Shown here: positions 10,886 to 23,077 of the stretch, one piece after another
How the letters are laid out: each line of letters opens with the position of its first letter
Numbering within the stretch: the first letter of the stretch is position 1
Assembly: GCF_001704415.2 (NCBI RefSeq)
Contig: NC_030822.1
Span: forward strand, 50,833,345-50,897,344
Direction: 5' to 3'
Source: Capra hircus
Lineage: Eukaryota; Chordata; Mammalia; Artiodactyla; Bovidae
Length of the DNA: 64,000 nt
Made by a program: the position numbers and the translations under genes
The notes under the pieces: generated by a model
Told to the model about the DNA's origin: nothing
The model's database searches: none
Seen by the model: only the letters and a program-made list of their open reading frames with translations

Positions 10886-11511
10886 CCTTCCTCTTCATTG
10901 TCTTGACTAGAGAGGGGGGAAAAAGTCCATAACTTAGTTCCACCAGTTCCACTTAGTTCCACTTTCTAAGAAAGTCACCCAAATCAAAATTCAACATCAT
11001 TGGGTTTTTACAGAATTTGTTTGTTTTCCCAGTGGAACCCTTTTTATAGCTACATGTACATGTGTGTGCTACCAGTATCTTTCTACTAGCTGGATCCCCT
11101 GGCAAACCATTTCTGTTGCTGGGTGTTGGAGGTGGGCAGCCAGGAGAGTCGGCTGGCAGCTGGCTAGAAACCCAATGAAATGCACACATCCGCCTCTGCC
11201 AGGCATCTCCAGGCACCAGCAGCAGCTTCCCTGGAAAACTCTCACAGGTTCCATGGATCCCACATGGCTGCACCCGCCAGAGCTGGGTTCTGGATTCCTC
11301 TTGTGGAAGCTCCACCACAGTAAAGACTCGTCTCACCTTTGGCTCTGGACCCACCCCGAGAAGGCTGATAGTCACGGGGAGCAGGAACCATCTCTCTGAC
11401 ATCATGGTCTGGAGCTGAAAGAGGGGAGGGCCAGGCTGGAAACCTCCAGTTCCAGCAATAGCTCCGATGCTCTCTACAGGTATGCTTTTCATCTGTCAAA
11501 GGAGAGATGGG

Positions 11512-11908
11512 GGCTTCCCTGGTGGCCCAGTGGTTAAGAATCTGCCTTGCAATATGGGGAACAGCGGTTCGATCCCTGGTCCTGGAAGATCCCACATGCT
11601 GTGGGGCAACTAAGCCCTTGTGACACAGCTACTGAGCCTGCTACTGAGCCTGCAAGCTGCAGCTACTGAGCCCACATGCAGCAACTACTGAGCCTGCAAG
11701 CTGCAGCTACTGAGCCCACGTGCAGCAACTACTGAAGCCCGTGCACCGAGAGCCTGTCCTCTGCAGCAAGAGACGCCACCACCACGGGAAGCCCACACGC
11801 TGTAACGAAGAGTAGCCCCCGATCGCTGCAACTAGAGAAATTCCATTCAGAGCAACAAAGACCCAGCACAGCCAGAAATAAATACACAAATAAACAAAAG
11901 AGAAAAAA
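11512..11908 (+). mobile_element. CHR-type SINE with internal 44-bp duplication
   Basis: Sense CHR element from 'gggggcttccctggtggccc' to the 'agccagaaataaatacacaa' tail. Within its body, a 44-bp segment starting 'ctactgagcctgcaagctgc' occurs at 11641 and again at 11685 with one or two differences, making this copy longer than its relatives here. Confidence 0.92.
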
Positions 11909-12574
11909 CCCTTTTTTCAAAAAAACGGAGAGATGACCAAAAGCCCCTCTCCAAGCTTCAGCAAGGATGCCACTGGTGTCTCCACCTCTATAAAGGCAGA
12001 TAGGTACCACGCGAGTTCCTGATCATTTTAGTTTACTGGCAGCATCTCCTGCATATCCGCATGGGAAGCCTTGGCTAGATAAAGAAACTGAGGCCAAGGT
12101 AAAAGAGCCCACCCAACAACTTGCCTGAGGTAACCTCGCCATCAGCTGAGACACCTGAGCTTTAACCCCTGTGCTCTCAGCCCCAGCTCGCCTTGCCAAG
12201 GATGCCTTCGTGGCCTCCTGTCGGGTTCTTCCAGCGTCCTGCTGTGTGTTCTGTTTACATGTCCGTCTCCTCTGCTAGTCTGTGGGGGGGGATTGGCTTG
12301 TTCAGGCTCACCCCCCAGTCTTTTGCTCAGGGACTGGTACACAGAAGCAGAGGAAACCATCATCTCTCCTAGGCTGAGTGTTCCTCTCGGTGAGGCAAGA
12401 GCAGGAAGCAGGTGAGCCTCTTCTGGCTCCCTGGAGTGCCCCCTGGAGGGATCAGCCAGGTTAGGGTACAGACTGAGCTACCTGGCCTGCGCCCCTCTCT
12501 CTGTTGGGGAGAGAGTTGGGGAGGATGAGGGATGAGCCACAAGATTTTCAAGTGAAGGGGGAAAGGGAACAAGA

Positions 12575-12972
12575 GTTACCAGACACTTCTTGTGCTGAGT
12601 GAGCACTGTCAGCTGTTTGAATTTTCCCAGCAACCTTGTGGAGCAGTGACAGTGTGTTCATTCTATTTACAAGCAAACTAGAGCGCAGAGGTTTAATGAC
12701 CTGCCTAAGCTGGTGGCTCAGGGGTTAAAAACTTGCCAGCCAATGTAGGAGATGTGGGTTCGATCCCTGGGTCAGATGATCCCCTGAAGAAGGAAATGGC
12801 AAGGCACTCCAGTATTCTTGCCTGGAAAATCCCATGGACAGAGGAGCCTGGTGGGCTACAGTCCATAGGGTTGCGAAGAGTCAGACACAACTTAGTGACT
12901 AAACAACAACAAAGCCACCTAGTTAGCAGGTGATGCATGATCTTGAACCCAGAGCTGTCTGACTCCTCAATC
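12575..12972 (-). repeat. MIR SINE split by a Bov-tA
   Basis: Reverse MIR: 'ttcccagcaaccttgtggag' to 'ttaatgacctgcctaagc' on the left, 'ccacctagttagcaggtgat' to 'gaacccagagctgtctgact' on the right. The Bov-tA at 12711-12913 sits at the point where the MIR 'gtcacacagct' segment should continue. Confidence 0.6.
12711..12913 (+). mobile_element. Bov-tA SINE inside MIR
   Basis: Sense copy with head 'ctggtggctcaggggttaaa', box-B-like 'gggttcgatccctgggtcag', body 'agtattcttgcctggaaaat' and tail 'cttagtgactaaacaacaac'. Confidence 0.93.
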
Positions 12973-14234
12973 CAAGAACTTTCCTGTGTCCACTGCTGTC
13001 TCTGGGTTGGGGATGCTAATGTGTCCTCTATGTAAGCAGCCTGGCCAACCAGAGGAAAGGCTCAAAGGAGCCTCAGCCACACAGCAAGAACCCGGGACAC
13101 AGCTTTTTTCTCTCCTGGGTTTTTAAATCCACAAAAGCAAGTGAAATGAGTCTGCTTCCCTATCTTCAAGACGGCTAGAACTGGCTCCTGGTGACCTCCT
13201 AGGATCAGAAGGGCCAGATCTGAACAGAAGGACCTAAAAACAACTAGTCCTGATGTCAGCATCTGGATGTTTGGGACAGGACTGAACTTCTCAGAGTCCT
13301 GTCCCCTAAGCATGCACTTCACAGGACCAGCAAGGCCTCACCCCCTACCAGTTCTGCACTCTCACTCTTCTCAGGGGACCCAGTTCTCACTAGCCACCTG
13401 CCCCAGCCCTGGACTCCCTGTCTGACCCAAGCCATGAGATGGGTTCGCACAAAACCTAGGGATATAAATGATTTACCCAGAGCCAGATCTGACAGCCTGA
13501 GCCATGTCCCCTGCCACCTCCCACCTCTGGGGACATGGCGAGGAGATGAATTAGCCCCCAAGCTCCAGTTAGGAAATGAATCTCCCCCCCAACACTCCCA
13601 TTAGCTCCCAAGAAATTAATAAACTCATCAGATCCAACAAAGCGGCTTGGCAGCTACTACCCAGAGCAATCTAATTGCAGAAAGGCAGTGGGAGGGAGAG
13701 CGAGAGGCAGAGCCAGGAGCCCTGGGATACAGGCTAATTGCCCCACCCACTGGGCACCTTCCATGCCACACACATGCCAGGGGTGGGCAGGAACCACAGC
13801 TCTCATCACTGACAATCTGTGGCTCTGCCTCCAGCCAAACTCCCTTGCTCCACCCCACTGACACCTGCCCCCAACCTCCTGCAGGAACAGCTGCTTTGTA
13901 AGCCTCTTCCACATGTCCACACGTGCCAGCTAGATTATGCTGCAAATAATGTCTTCCTGGGGCCCTCTCTTTGCGCTTTCTCTCTCTCCCACTTGCTCTA
14001 CTTTCCCACTAGAGATCCCAGGAGTTGCAGGGAAGGGAGGAGAGGGTTTGGACTTGGACACCACCACTGCAAACCTACACAGCACCTTCAGGCAGGTAGG
14101 AAAATGACATCCCCCTGGGCCGATGTAGTCCAGCAGGGTCACAGCTGGGCATGCTGATTCCAGCCTCCACTCACCACTGAGCAGCCCACAGTCTGCACTA
14201 TGCATGCCACAGCCCCAGTGTTAGAGGACCTGAG

Positions 14235-14412
14235 TAGAACTTCACTTCTCTGCTTCCGAGCTGTGTGACTCTGGGTGAGTTACTTAACCCCTCTGAGCCT
14301 GTGTCGCTCATCTATAAGATGGGTGTTAAAATAGTAATGATTACCTCCTAAGGGTTCGTAAGGAGATTAAATGAGATGATATAGTTGCAGAGCGCTAGAT
14401 AAGCATTCATTT
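14235..14412 (+). repeat. MIR SINE
   Basis: Well preserved sense MIR: 'tgtgtgactctgggtgagtt', 'acttaacccctctgagcctg', 'catctataagatgggtgtta', 'ggagattaaatgagatgata'. Confidence 0.75.
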
Positions 14413-14502
14413 AATTCGTGTCATTGTTTGAGACAGAAGGTGGGGTCTCTTGTGTGCCCCACACTTTGCACTGTAGACTTTGGGTTATGAGATTAGACCA
14501 GG

Positions 14503-14660
14503 GTCTCCCTGGTGGCTCAGATGGTAAAGAATCTGCCTGCAAAACAAGAGACCCGGGGTTTGATCCCTGGGTTGGGAATATCCCCTGGAGAAGGGCACAG
14601 TAGCTCACTCCAGTATTCTTGACTAGAGAATACCATGGACAAAGGAGCCTGGCGGGCTGC
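14503..14660 (+). mobile_element. Bov-tA SINE
   Basis: Sense copy from 'ctccctggtggctcagatgg' through 'gggtttgatccctgggttgg' to 'aggagcctggcgggctgcag'. It lacks the usual 3' end (tccatggggtcgcaaagagt) because it is joined to another element. Confidence 0.9.
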
Positions 14661-14742
14661 AGGGGGCATGGGTTTGATCCCTGGTCAGGGAACTAGATCC
14701 TGCATACTGCAACTAAGACCTGGCATAGCCAAATAAGTAAAC
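14661..14742 (+). mobile_element. CHR-type SINE fragment
   Basis: 'gggcatgggtttgatccctg', 'gtcagggaactagatcctgc' and the A-rich 'agccaaataagtaaac' tail belong to a CHR-like element. It abuts the Bov-tA without a gap, suggesting recombination between related sequences at the G-rich box-B region. Confidence 0.7.
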
Positions 14743-15180
14743 AAAGCTCTTATTTGTCCATTTCAGTGATGTAAACACTCCCACTGAGGCTGATTTCAAG
14801 CTACCAACATGTAATCATGGGACACTGAGTTGGGAAGAGAAGTGTAATACTGGGGAGGAGGGTAGCTCTGGCTAGCTGGGTGAGCTGGTTCTAGGACATC
14901 ACTGGTGCCACCAGGCTCACAGGTCCTGGGATGGGCACCCATTTATGTCTAGGAATCTCACTGCCACCCTACTTATGAGTAAGGAAAGTGACCTCGGCAT
15001 AAGGTAATAATTTACCTGAATCCCAGAGCTGAGACATAGGAAAAAAAAATCAGGATTCAAAACAAGGCCAATGTGCAGCTTTATTGAGATCCTGATATTA
15101 AAAAAAAAAAAGGTATGTCCCTTCTCATTACTGATTCTATGCTCTTTGAAGGAACTGGAAGTACTTCGTCAAATATGAAA

Positions 15181-15240
15181 ATCGATATGGGATATCATGG
15201 GGTATTATGGGATATCCCAAAACATGATATGGGATGTGTC
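15181..15240. repeat. Short imperfect palindromic repeat
   Basis: 'tatgggatat' recurs at short spacing around a perfect palindrome 'gggatatccc', with 'atatcatg' and 'catgatat' arms on either side. Could fold into a small hairpin; no function is implied. Confidence 0.5.
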
Positions 15241-16079
15241 TGCACCTGCACAGAAAGTATCATTTACCCAATTTCCCCAAAGAACAAAGAATCCATATAA
15301 ATTAATAATAATCTTGCTCTTTTAAGCACTAAAATGGGGGGGCGGATTTTAATTATTTATCTGAAAGTATTATTTCCCAAAATTCTTTCCAAGGGAATTG
15401 TATTAATACTTTCTGCTGTCCCCTTAAACAGAGTGTATGTCTTTCCCTTAATGCAGTGCCATCCTTTTGAAGCCAGTTATTACCCTGTCCTGTGACACAG
15501 AGCCGCTTATCGGCGTCTGAAATGTGGTGGCCTCGCACCCTCATTCCTGTGTTTTCATAAGTTAATTTGTCTGCTTTTCACAGTATCGCTTTTCTCATGG
15601 TGAACTGTCATTTCTGACTGCTATCAGGAGAGCTGTCTTGAAGAGGCTCTGTCCTTCCTGCAGCTGTGTTTAAGATCCCTGGCTGAGCAACCAAGGGACC
15701 AAGCTTGAAAGAACTGCTGTACGAAAAGCAGAGATAAGGTCTGATGGGGCCTAGGGCCTTTAGCGAACAGACTCTGTGACACTGATAAGGGCAGCCCACA
15801 GTCCCTCGGAGAGGCGACTGCCGTACACTTGAATGAGTGTCAGAGACCTGCTTTTGGTCTGCTGCGTGACCCCGGGTCAGCATAAGCAAGCTGGTCACTC
15901 CCTCAGCACGGCATCGTAGGAAATGCTTGTCCAGGAGCCCTGACCCCAGGTGTCCCCTGATGCTTTCTGAAAGCGCTGGTGGTGGAGTCTGGAGATCTGC
16001 ATTAGCATCCAGCACCATGACCACAGGGCAAGTCTCTTAATTTCTCCAGGTCTCATACTTCCCAGCTTCCATCCTCATC

Positions 16080-16440
16080 CAAGCTCCCAATGAACTTGGG
16101 ACTGGGAACCTCCAGGGCCTCTGTTTGTTCTGTTAGACACTTGGCAGCAGCCAGCCATCTCTACAAAGCCTCAACTATGGTCACACTGGCCCCTGCTGAG
16201 ACCCTTCAACTCTTAAGGATAAAGACCAGGGTCCTTAATACTAAGCCCTCCACACCCACCGGGCCCTACAAGGCCTGGCCTCTGCCCACCCTTCAACTCA
16301 TACCCTCTTTCCCGGCCTTCTCTTTGCTCCAGGCAAAACTTTCAGTTCAAGTGCAATAAGCTTCCCGTCAGGGTCTCTTGTACCTGCTGTTCCCTCTCTG
16401 GGACTCTCCTTGCTGCCCGACCCCCTGCCTGCAGCCCCAT
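16080..16440 (+). repeat. L2-like LINE fragments
   Basis: 'gggccctacaaggcctggcc' and 'cctgctgttccctctctggg' occur in the order seen in L2 3' regions; strongly diverged. Confidence 0.4.
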
Positions 16441-16451
16441 TTTGGCTAGTT

Positions 16452-16652
16452 CAGGGGTTGGCAGACCACAGACTGTGAGTTGAATTCGGCTCGCTGCCTG
16501 TTTCAGAAAATAATGTTTTATTGGAACACAGTCACACCCATTCATTGATGTACCGTCTGTGACGACATTCATCTACAACAGTAAAGCTGTAAAGTCTAAA
16601 TTTTTACCCTCTGGGCCTGTTTACAAGAGAAGTTTTTCAAACTTTGATCTAG
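16452..16652 (+). repeat. hAT-like non-autonomous DNA transposon fossil
   Basis: 'tcaggggttggcagaccaca' and 'atgttttattggaacacagt' followed by 'ttaccctctgggcctgttta' and 'aagtttttcaaactttgatc' is a widespread mammalian DNA-transposon fossil pattern of the Charlie/MER type. I do not assign a subfamily. Confidence 0.6.
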
Positions 16653-17679
16653 TTTATATCTGTCAACCCCTCAGGCCTCAATTTAGTAATCACTACCTCT
16701 AGGAAGGCTTTCTTTTAACTCCCAAAGTCAAACTTCTCCCAGAACCACATTCTTTTCCTTTAGAGCATCTGTCTCAGGCTGTCATTATACATTCATTAAT
16801 GAGCCCATCACTCACTGCCTGTCTTTCTCCCTGGTCCGCTCTTAGTCCTGCCCAGAGAAGCTGCATGCCTCCAGCTCCCAAGCCCTCCTGCTCCCTCCCG
16901 CCTAGAATCACTAGAGGCTGTCATTTTGCCGCTTTGTTCTCTCCCCAGTAGGTAAAAACAGATTCATTTTTAAAGCCCTGAAGGATTTCCTCACAACTGT
17001 ACCTGCCTCCATGAGTGTGCACACGGCTCTGTAACATTTAATATTTCGTGTACGTTTAGATGATTGTTCTTTGCACTCAGCACTGCCAGGATCCAGTTTC
17101 TAGACAGGCTGACATAGCTCCAAGGCCGGACAAGTTCTTCTGCTCCAGAGTCAAGAGTTTGCAAACACTTACTGATCACCTTTGCACACCGGGCACTCAG
17201 CCATGTGATTTAATTACACACCCTTGATTCTGCGTAACAACTCTGTTATCATTCCCATCTGAGAAATGTAAGCACTTCAGACAAGTTTTTGTTGAAAGAA
17301 TGAATACATGAAATAAATGAATTCACTTGGTTGAATGAATGAATGAAACTGAGACTCAGAGACATCAAACTTGCTGAGGATCACAGTTAATATGGGATGA
17401 AACTGGAATTAAAACTTGGGTTCTGTTTACTGCTCTACCATCTGGTTGGGTTAGGACAGGTGCAGGCTACCCTGACCTTAAGTCCTGGGCCTTCACACAC
17501 ACCTCTTTCATCACCTTGAACTTGTTCTTTGGAGATTACAGCCCTGAAGGGATTCTGTGCAGGAGTCCACAAGAGAGATCTTGACCAAAGTAGAGGGTAG
17601 TTTCTTAGGGACTGAGCATAGGAGTTCACAAGGGGAGGGCACCAGAGGAGCCACATTTTCTTAACTCCTCTGTCATGCA

Positions 17680-17762
17680 TAAGCTGTGTGACCTTGAGCA
17701 AGTCACTTAACCTCTCTGAATCTTCCTTGGCTGCAAAACGGAAATAAATGAATTGACCTACC
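17680..17762 (+). repeat. MIR SINE fragment
   Basis: 'ctgtgtgaccttgagcaagt' followed by 'cacttaacctctctgaatct' is a clear MIR core. Confidence 0.75.
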
Positions 17763-17804
17763 CATAGTGCAGCAACGCTGCTCCCAGTCAACTGAGCTGT
17801 GTGC

Positions 17805-18031
17805 ATCATGGCTTCTGTGCATGCTTCGTCAGGCATGTCCGATTCCTTGCAACCCCATGGACTCTAGCCCACCAGACTCCTCTGTACCTGGAATTTTCCA
17901 AGCAAGGATGCTGGAGTGGGTTGCCATTTCTTGCTGCAGGGAATTTTCCAGACCCAAGGATCGAACCCTTGTCTTCCGTGTCTCCTGCATTGGCAGATGG
18001 ATTCTTTACCACTGCGCCACCTGGAAAGCCA
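17805..18031 (-). mobile_element. Bov-tA SINE
   Basis: Reverse copy, 'ttgcaaccccatggactcta' through 'ggatcgaacccttgtcttcc' to 'gcgccacctggaaagcc'. The first 30 bp are diverged, so its left end is approximate. Confidence 0.9.
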
Positions 18032-19323
18032 GGATGGCTTTTGATGAGTGATAATAAGCCATGGGAACCTAATAGCACTACTGTCTGCCTGCTAGAAACG
18101 CAGCTGAGCAGAAGTCAAGCTCTACCCTGTCATGTGCTATGTGGCCCTGGGAAGTCGGTTTTGCTACCTATGAGATAAGGCCCTTCTCCGCTTACTGGGA
18201 TGACATAAGGCAATCATAGCGGTGACAAAAGTTTAAAGCCCTATCCAAACGTAAGCCCTTTTTTCCAGATCCTTATCCTCTAAGGCCATCCAAGGTTGGA
18301 TGTCATAACACACGATTCACTTTTTTAACCTCAGCTTCAGGGTTCAAAGTTGAAGTTTTCACTAGGAAGAATACATACAATATTGTATTAGTGTCTCCTT
18401 GAGTACAGAGAACTAATTTCAACATACAGGCAGGAAAAGTGACAGTCTGATGTGAACCACTAGGGGAGGAATTGAGACTCAGTTATAGTTTAGGGTATCT
18501 ATAGTATAGGTCTGTGCCTTAATATATGACCAGTTAAAAGATTTGTAATGGAAGCCTCCATGGTGATCCCCTGGCATGAAGAAGTAAAATCTTTACCGAA
18601 TTTAAATACAGCATCTCCAGTCATAAAACTTCAGTTCACATGGGAGACTGGATCAGAGGTCCCTTGCCTGAGCAGGGTGATCTGGGGAACAAAGGGAGTT
18701 GGCTGAAGATCTCGTTCACCCAGCCAAAATATTCTTTTAGTACAAAATATGTGCTTATGTGCAAAATACTGTAAAAACCCAGGATCAAAGGACAACAGTG
18801 GCAAATGGCAAAGGTAATAGATCAAAAACAATCCTGAGGAAAGATGGGAAGACTTCACATCAAATGAGCTCTTTCTGGGCTGATTAAGCCTTCAGCTGAG
18901 TTGGTCTAAGGCAGTGTTTTGTTCCACTGTGGCTGCTGCCCATTAGTAGGTTAGGAAATCAATTTAGTGGGTCAAGACCTGCATTTTAAAAATGAAATAT
19001 ATATCCAGAACAGAGCGGAGTGCAACCCACACAGCATGGGCGACTACTGTTTCATAAGCTTTAGCTTCAATTAGGTGGGGGTGGGTGTTAATGCATGTCC
19101 TGGATTTGCAACCAAAATGCAAGTGATGCTCAAAAAGGACAAAAGGGCCTGGCACAGGTGATTCAGACACTTTGCCTGTTCACTGCTCTATAGTCAGCCC
19201 CTAGCAGAGTACCTAGAACACAACTGATGCTCAATAAAACACATTTTTGGCAATAATGAACTCCTATCCTAGCCACTTTTAACTGCAGGACTATGAAAAT
19301 TATGCAAGCTGATACTTCTGAGC

Positions 19324-19530
19324 AGGTTGTTGTTTAGTCACTAAGTCACACCCACCTCTTTTGCAACCCCGTGGACTGCAGCCAGGCTCCTCTGTCCATG
19401 AGATTTCCTAGGCCAGACTACTGGAGTGGGGTGCCATTTCCTTCTCCAAGGGATCTTCCCGACCCAGGGATCGAACCCATGTCTCCTGCATTGGCAGGTG
19501 GGTTCTTCACCACTGAGGCATCAGGGAAGC
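19324..19530 (-). mobile_element. Bov-tA SINE
   Basis: Reverse copy beginning 'aggttgttgtttagtcacta', with 'tggagtggggtgccatttcc' and ending 'gaggcatcagggaagccc'. Confidence 0.92.
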
Positions 19531-19559
19531 CCTTGGAGCACGTGCTGAATGCCACATAT

Positions 19560-19740
19560 GGGACTACATGCTTTACATTTGTTATTTAATCTTCCCAACT
19601 ACACTATAAGGACGGTACTGCTATCATCCCATTTTACAGACTAGAAAACAGAAGTTCGAAGAGGTTAGATTTCTTGCCCAAAGTTCCATAGTTCACGCAG
19701 ATTTAAACCCAGGCAGGTCCACTCTGCTACACTGCCTCCA
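19560..19740 (-). repeat. MIR SINE
   Basis: Reverse MIR: 'cattttacagactagaaaac', 'gaagaggttagatttcttgc' and 'gatttaaacccaggcaggtc' on the plus strand. Confidence 0.7.
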
Positions 19741-20039
19741 AGATATTAATTTTCCTGGGCTGCGGGTGTGTTGTTAAACATTTGCAAAACCTTTTCATTG
19801 CTATTCCTTGTCGATTGGTATTTGTTGTTAAGTTTTCCTGGCTGAGACTCCACATTCCTGGAGTCAGCCTTTGGTTCTGACTTACATATTTACGAGAGGA
19901 TATTTAAATAAAGCTTGACGAAGGGGACAGACAGGTTCATGGAAAGAGTAAAGCATTAGGAATTCTGGCTTCCTGACATGGCTCTGCCATCAATTGGCTC
20001 TGATCTCTGAATCCCACACGTGACCACTCGTTCTGGGGG

Positions 20040-20440
20040 CCCTTGTTTGGGCTCACCAGAGCTCCCTTCCTCTGTGGATGCCCAGCCATCCATTAACCTT
20101 CAGCCTGAATGTCACCCCCTTGGGCAGGTCCTTCCCAACCTCTCAGAGACTTGGGCATGAAGCTCTGAACTTCTCCTTTATAGCACTCATTGTATAATTA
20201 TTTAGATAATTACTTATTTTGTATAATTATTTAGGTAATTATTTGTTTCAAGTCTATTTCCTGAGCTACAAAATCCATTCTGTGACTAATAGGACTCTAT
20301 TTCATTCCTCACATATCCCCAATGCCCAGTGTGGAATCAGCACTTAGTAAATATTTGACAATTGCATTAATAAATTCCTCTTTGGAGCTCCAGCTCCCAG
20401 GACAGTGCCTGGGTGCTCAATAAATGTGTGTCAAATTGAA
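20040..20440 (+). repeat. L2 LINE 3' fragments
   Basis: 'cagcctgaatgtcacccc', then 'aatgcccagtgtggaatcag', 'cacttagtaaatatttgaca' and 'gggtgctcaataaatgtgtg' match the terminal part of L2. Confidence 0.5.
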
Positions 20441-20997
20441 TCATGAACTTTCTTTCGGCAAGACCCTTCTTTTTAGTCTTTAGTCATCTTACTTATAAAA
20501 GCAGGCTCTAGTCTAGCCCCTTCCAGCACAAACATGACTTTCTGAAAGTTCCAGGTAGGTGTATAACGCAGCATAGTTTTTCAAAGGGCTTTGGGGGAAC
20601 AGCAGGAAGAGACAGTCCCGAGAGGTACAACATAAAGAGGCCTGGAAGAGTGATTGTAGATGAGCACTGGAAGCCTGGCTGCCCAGGTATGAAAATGAAG
20701 CAGGTGGTCACCTATGAGGAGGGTGCCAGGAAGGCCGCTCTCCCACCTGCCAGGAGTCAGCTCTCTCTGAGCCCCGCGGCTCATGCCTGGCATCCTTTCA
20801 GTAGAGAGCACGGTCTGAGAGCTGGTCAACATGGAAATCAACATCAAAATGTTAACACATTATTATTATTCTATTCAACAGCTATTTATTGAGCCAGTCA
20901 GCTGCACACACTACTCCCACCTCAAATATTGCATATTGTTCCAGACACCACTCTTCTAGTGGGGCACAGACTAACTGGAGTGTGTTCCAAGCACATG

Positions 20998-21240
20998 TCT
21001 TCCCTCTTGGCTGAACTCATTACAGTTGGTTCTCATTATTCACAGTAGTTTTGTTCTAACATTGCCACAAACACTGAATTAGGGAGACCGAGCCATTTCT
21101 CCTAAGGAAAAAACAGGGTTATGTTCCTATGAGTCTCCAGTCACATTTTGATTAACCAATTAACACATAACCTCGATTCATGTGTGTTTCTGCTGATAGG
21201 TATCTTATTTAATACATACTGTCGATTCACTAACATTGAC
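20998..21240. repeat. Tigger-like DNA transposon end, copy 1
   Basis: Starts at TA + CAGTTGGTTCTCATTATT (21021 onward), the terminal-inverted-repeat style of Tigger/pogo elements, and runs to about 'attcactaacattgactg'. Copy 2 is at 21739-22611. Similarity begins about 22 bp before the transposon end ('ggctgaactcat' is shared), so the pair may be a local duplication. Confidence 0.65.
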
Positions 21241-21738
21241 TGAAATCACATTCTAGAAGGATCAAGTAAAGGCAGTCATGGGAAGGATGGATGAAATTTG
21301 CAGACCCAAGAAATGGAACTAAGGGCAAAAGGAAGAGGTTTCAGAAAAATAAAAAAGAATTCCACCCAATAGATGGAGAAACTTTCTAACGGTGAAAGCT
21401 TTCTAAGATGGAATATGCTGTCCCTGTAGGTAGTGAGTTCCTTGAATGCACTGGAGGATTCAAGCACAGACTCTACTTCATGAGTACCTATTTGCAAGAA
21501 TCTAAGCATTTGACTAGCACCCTGGTCTAGAGGGTCTTATTAATCCTTTTGGCTTCAAGAGTGTGGGATCTAGATCACACTTCTACAGCAGGGGAACCAG
21601 AAGCAAGGCCAGGGCATCAAGGGACAGATGAGGTCCTTGGACATTGTGAGAAAACAGAACAGGAGTGTGGGGGTAATGAATGCAGAAAGACAGTCGCTGT
21701 AGGAAACTTCAGCCGTTCACGAGTTTGCTCATTTCTGG

Positions 21739-22611
21739 TCTTCTCTCCTGGCTGAACTCATGTTTGGTTCGCATAATTCATGGCAGTTGTGTTCTATAAC
21801 ATTACCAAAAACACTGAATTAGGGAGACAGAACCATTTCTCCTTAGGGAAAAACGCGGCTAGGGTCCTATGAGCCTCTGGTCACATTTCCACCAACCAAT
21901 TAACACATAATCTGGATATCTGTGTGCTTCTGCCGACAGACATCTTACTTAATACATACTGCTGATTCATTAACGTTGAACAACAGCACCAAATGTCATG
22001 CCTGAACAATGTTTTTCTAACGCTTGTATTTTCTTTGCAAGGCGCATTGCAGCTTTCTGGCACTTAGGAACACTAGACAGCACTTTGGCAGTAAGTGCAG
22101 GGGTCATTTTAAATAGCAAAATCACCAAGAAAAAGCACGAAAAGGTGACTGACACTTGAGAGACTATGAAAAACATCCTTGATTACAGTATAAGCCCAGA
22201 GAAGAAGGCAGAGCGTTGCCTCGCTGGACCCCTGCTGGGAATACGCCAGGTGACCCACTCAAATTGTTCCCTGCCACACACACATCTGTGAAAGCACCAT
22301 GAGCACTACATTGGGGTTGTTGCTTTTGTTTAGTTGCTAAGTCCTGTCTGACTCTTTTGTGACCCCGTGGACTGTAGCCTGCCAGGCTCCACTGTCCATG
22401 GGATTTCCCAGGCAAGAATACTGGAGTAGGATGCCATTTCCTTTTCCAGGGGGATCTTCCTGACCCAGAGATCAAACCCTCATCTCCTGCATTGGCAGGC
22501 AGATTCTTTACCACTGAGGCACCAGGGAAGGATTGTATTGGGGTTACAAATATGTTTTAGTGAAGAGACAGATTTGCAAATATGGAATCTGCAAATAATG
22601 AGGATCAACTG
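21739..22611. mobile_element. Tigger-like DNA transposon, copy 2, interrupted by Bov-tA
   Basis: Left end 'ttggttcgcataattcat' resembles copy 1; right end 'aataatgaggatcaactg' is the inverse complement of the copy 1 start (CAGTTG...), so both termini of the inverted repeat are visible. The body holds no intact transposase frame. Removing the SINE at 22319-22536 leaves roughly 650 bp, the size of a non-autonomous derivative. MER44-like by memory, not firmly assigned. Confidence 0.65.
22319..22536 (-). mobile_element. Bov-tA SINE with 9-bp target-site duplication
   Basis: Reverse copy from 'tgttgcttttgtttagttgc' to 'gaggcaccagggaag'. 'attggggtt' flanks it at 22310-22318 and 22537-22545, a clean target-site duplication that dates it after the Tigger-like element. 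Confidence 0.93.
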
Positions 22612-23077
22612 TGCTCATCTGCACTCAAATGTTTGGCTCTTGGGAAGATGTGCACAGACTTCCATCCCGAATCCCCAGTCTCTGGAATATGAAGTCGAAT
22701 TAGGCTTAGCCCACAACACTCCTCCTGCCAACGAGAACAAATCGACAGTGGCTCTTTCCAGGGACTCTGGTGACCAGTAAGTACTCACTAGGGCAAGAAT
22801 AGAGATGGGTTCATCCCACTTGGCTCTGGCTAAGGTCCTCTCCTCAGCAATGCTCTTAAGCAATCTAAAAGACTCTTCAACTAGCTTAGGCTTTCAGAAG
22901 ATAAATTTCCCTGAGTAGGGCAGTGAGGATGCTCATATCATTTTTCTCTTTGGACGGAAATACTGAGTTTGATTAATTCTTTTACCTACATCTCAACTCC
23001 CTCTTTTTCTTCATATGGTCAAAAATCTCACAGACATTCTTCTAAACATTTTGGAAGTTCATCAAACTAGCATGTCA

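Noticed and set aside
10953..11492. 179-aa minus-strand frame in the 25-kb intron
   Set aside because: Same strand as GRIK4, but no similarity I recognise and no matching kainate-receptor segment; the exon chain is complete without it.
12711..12913. tRNA-like box A/B sequences in many places
   Set aside because: They are the tRNA-Glu-derived heads of Bov-tA and CHR SINEs; none has an intact tRNA fold or an anticodon arm I can support.
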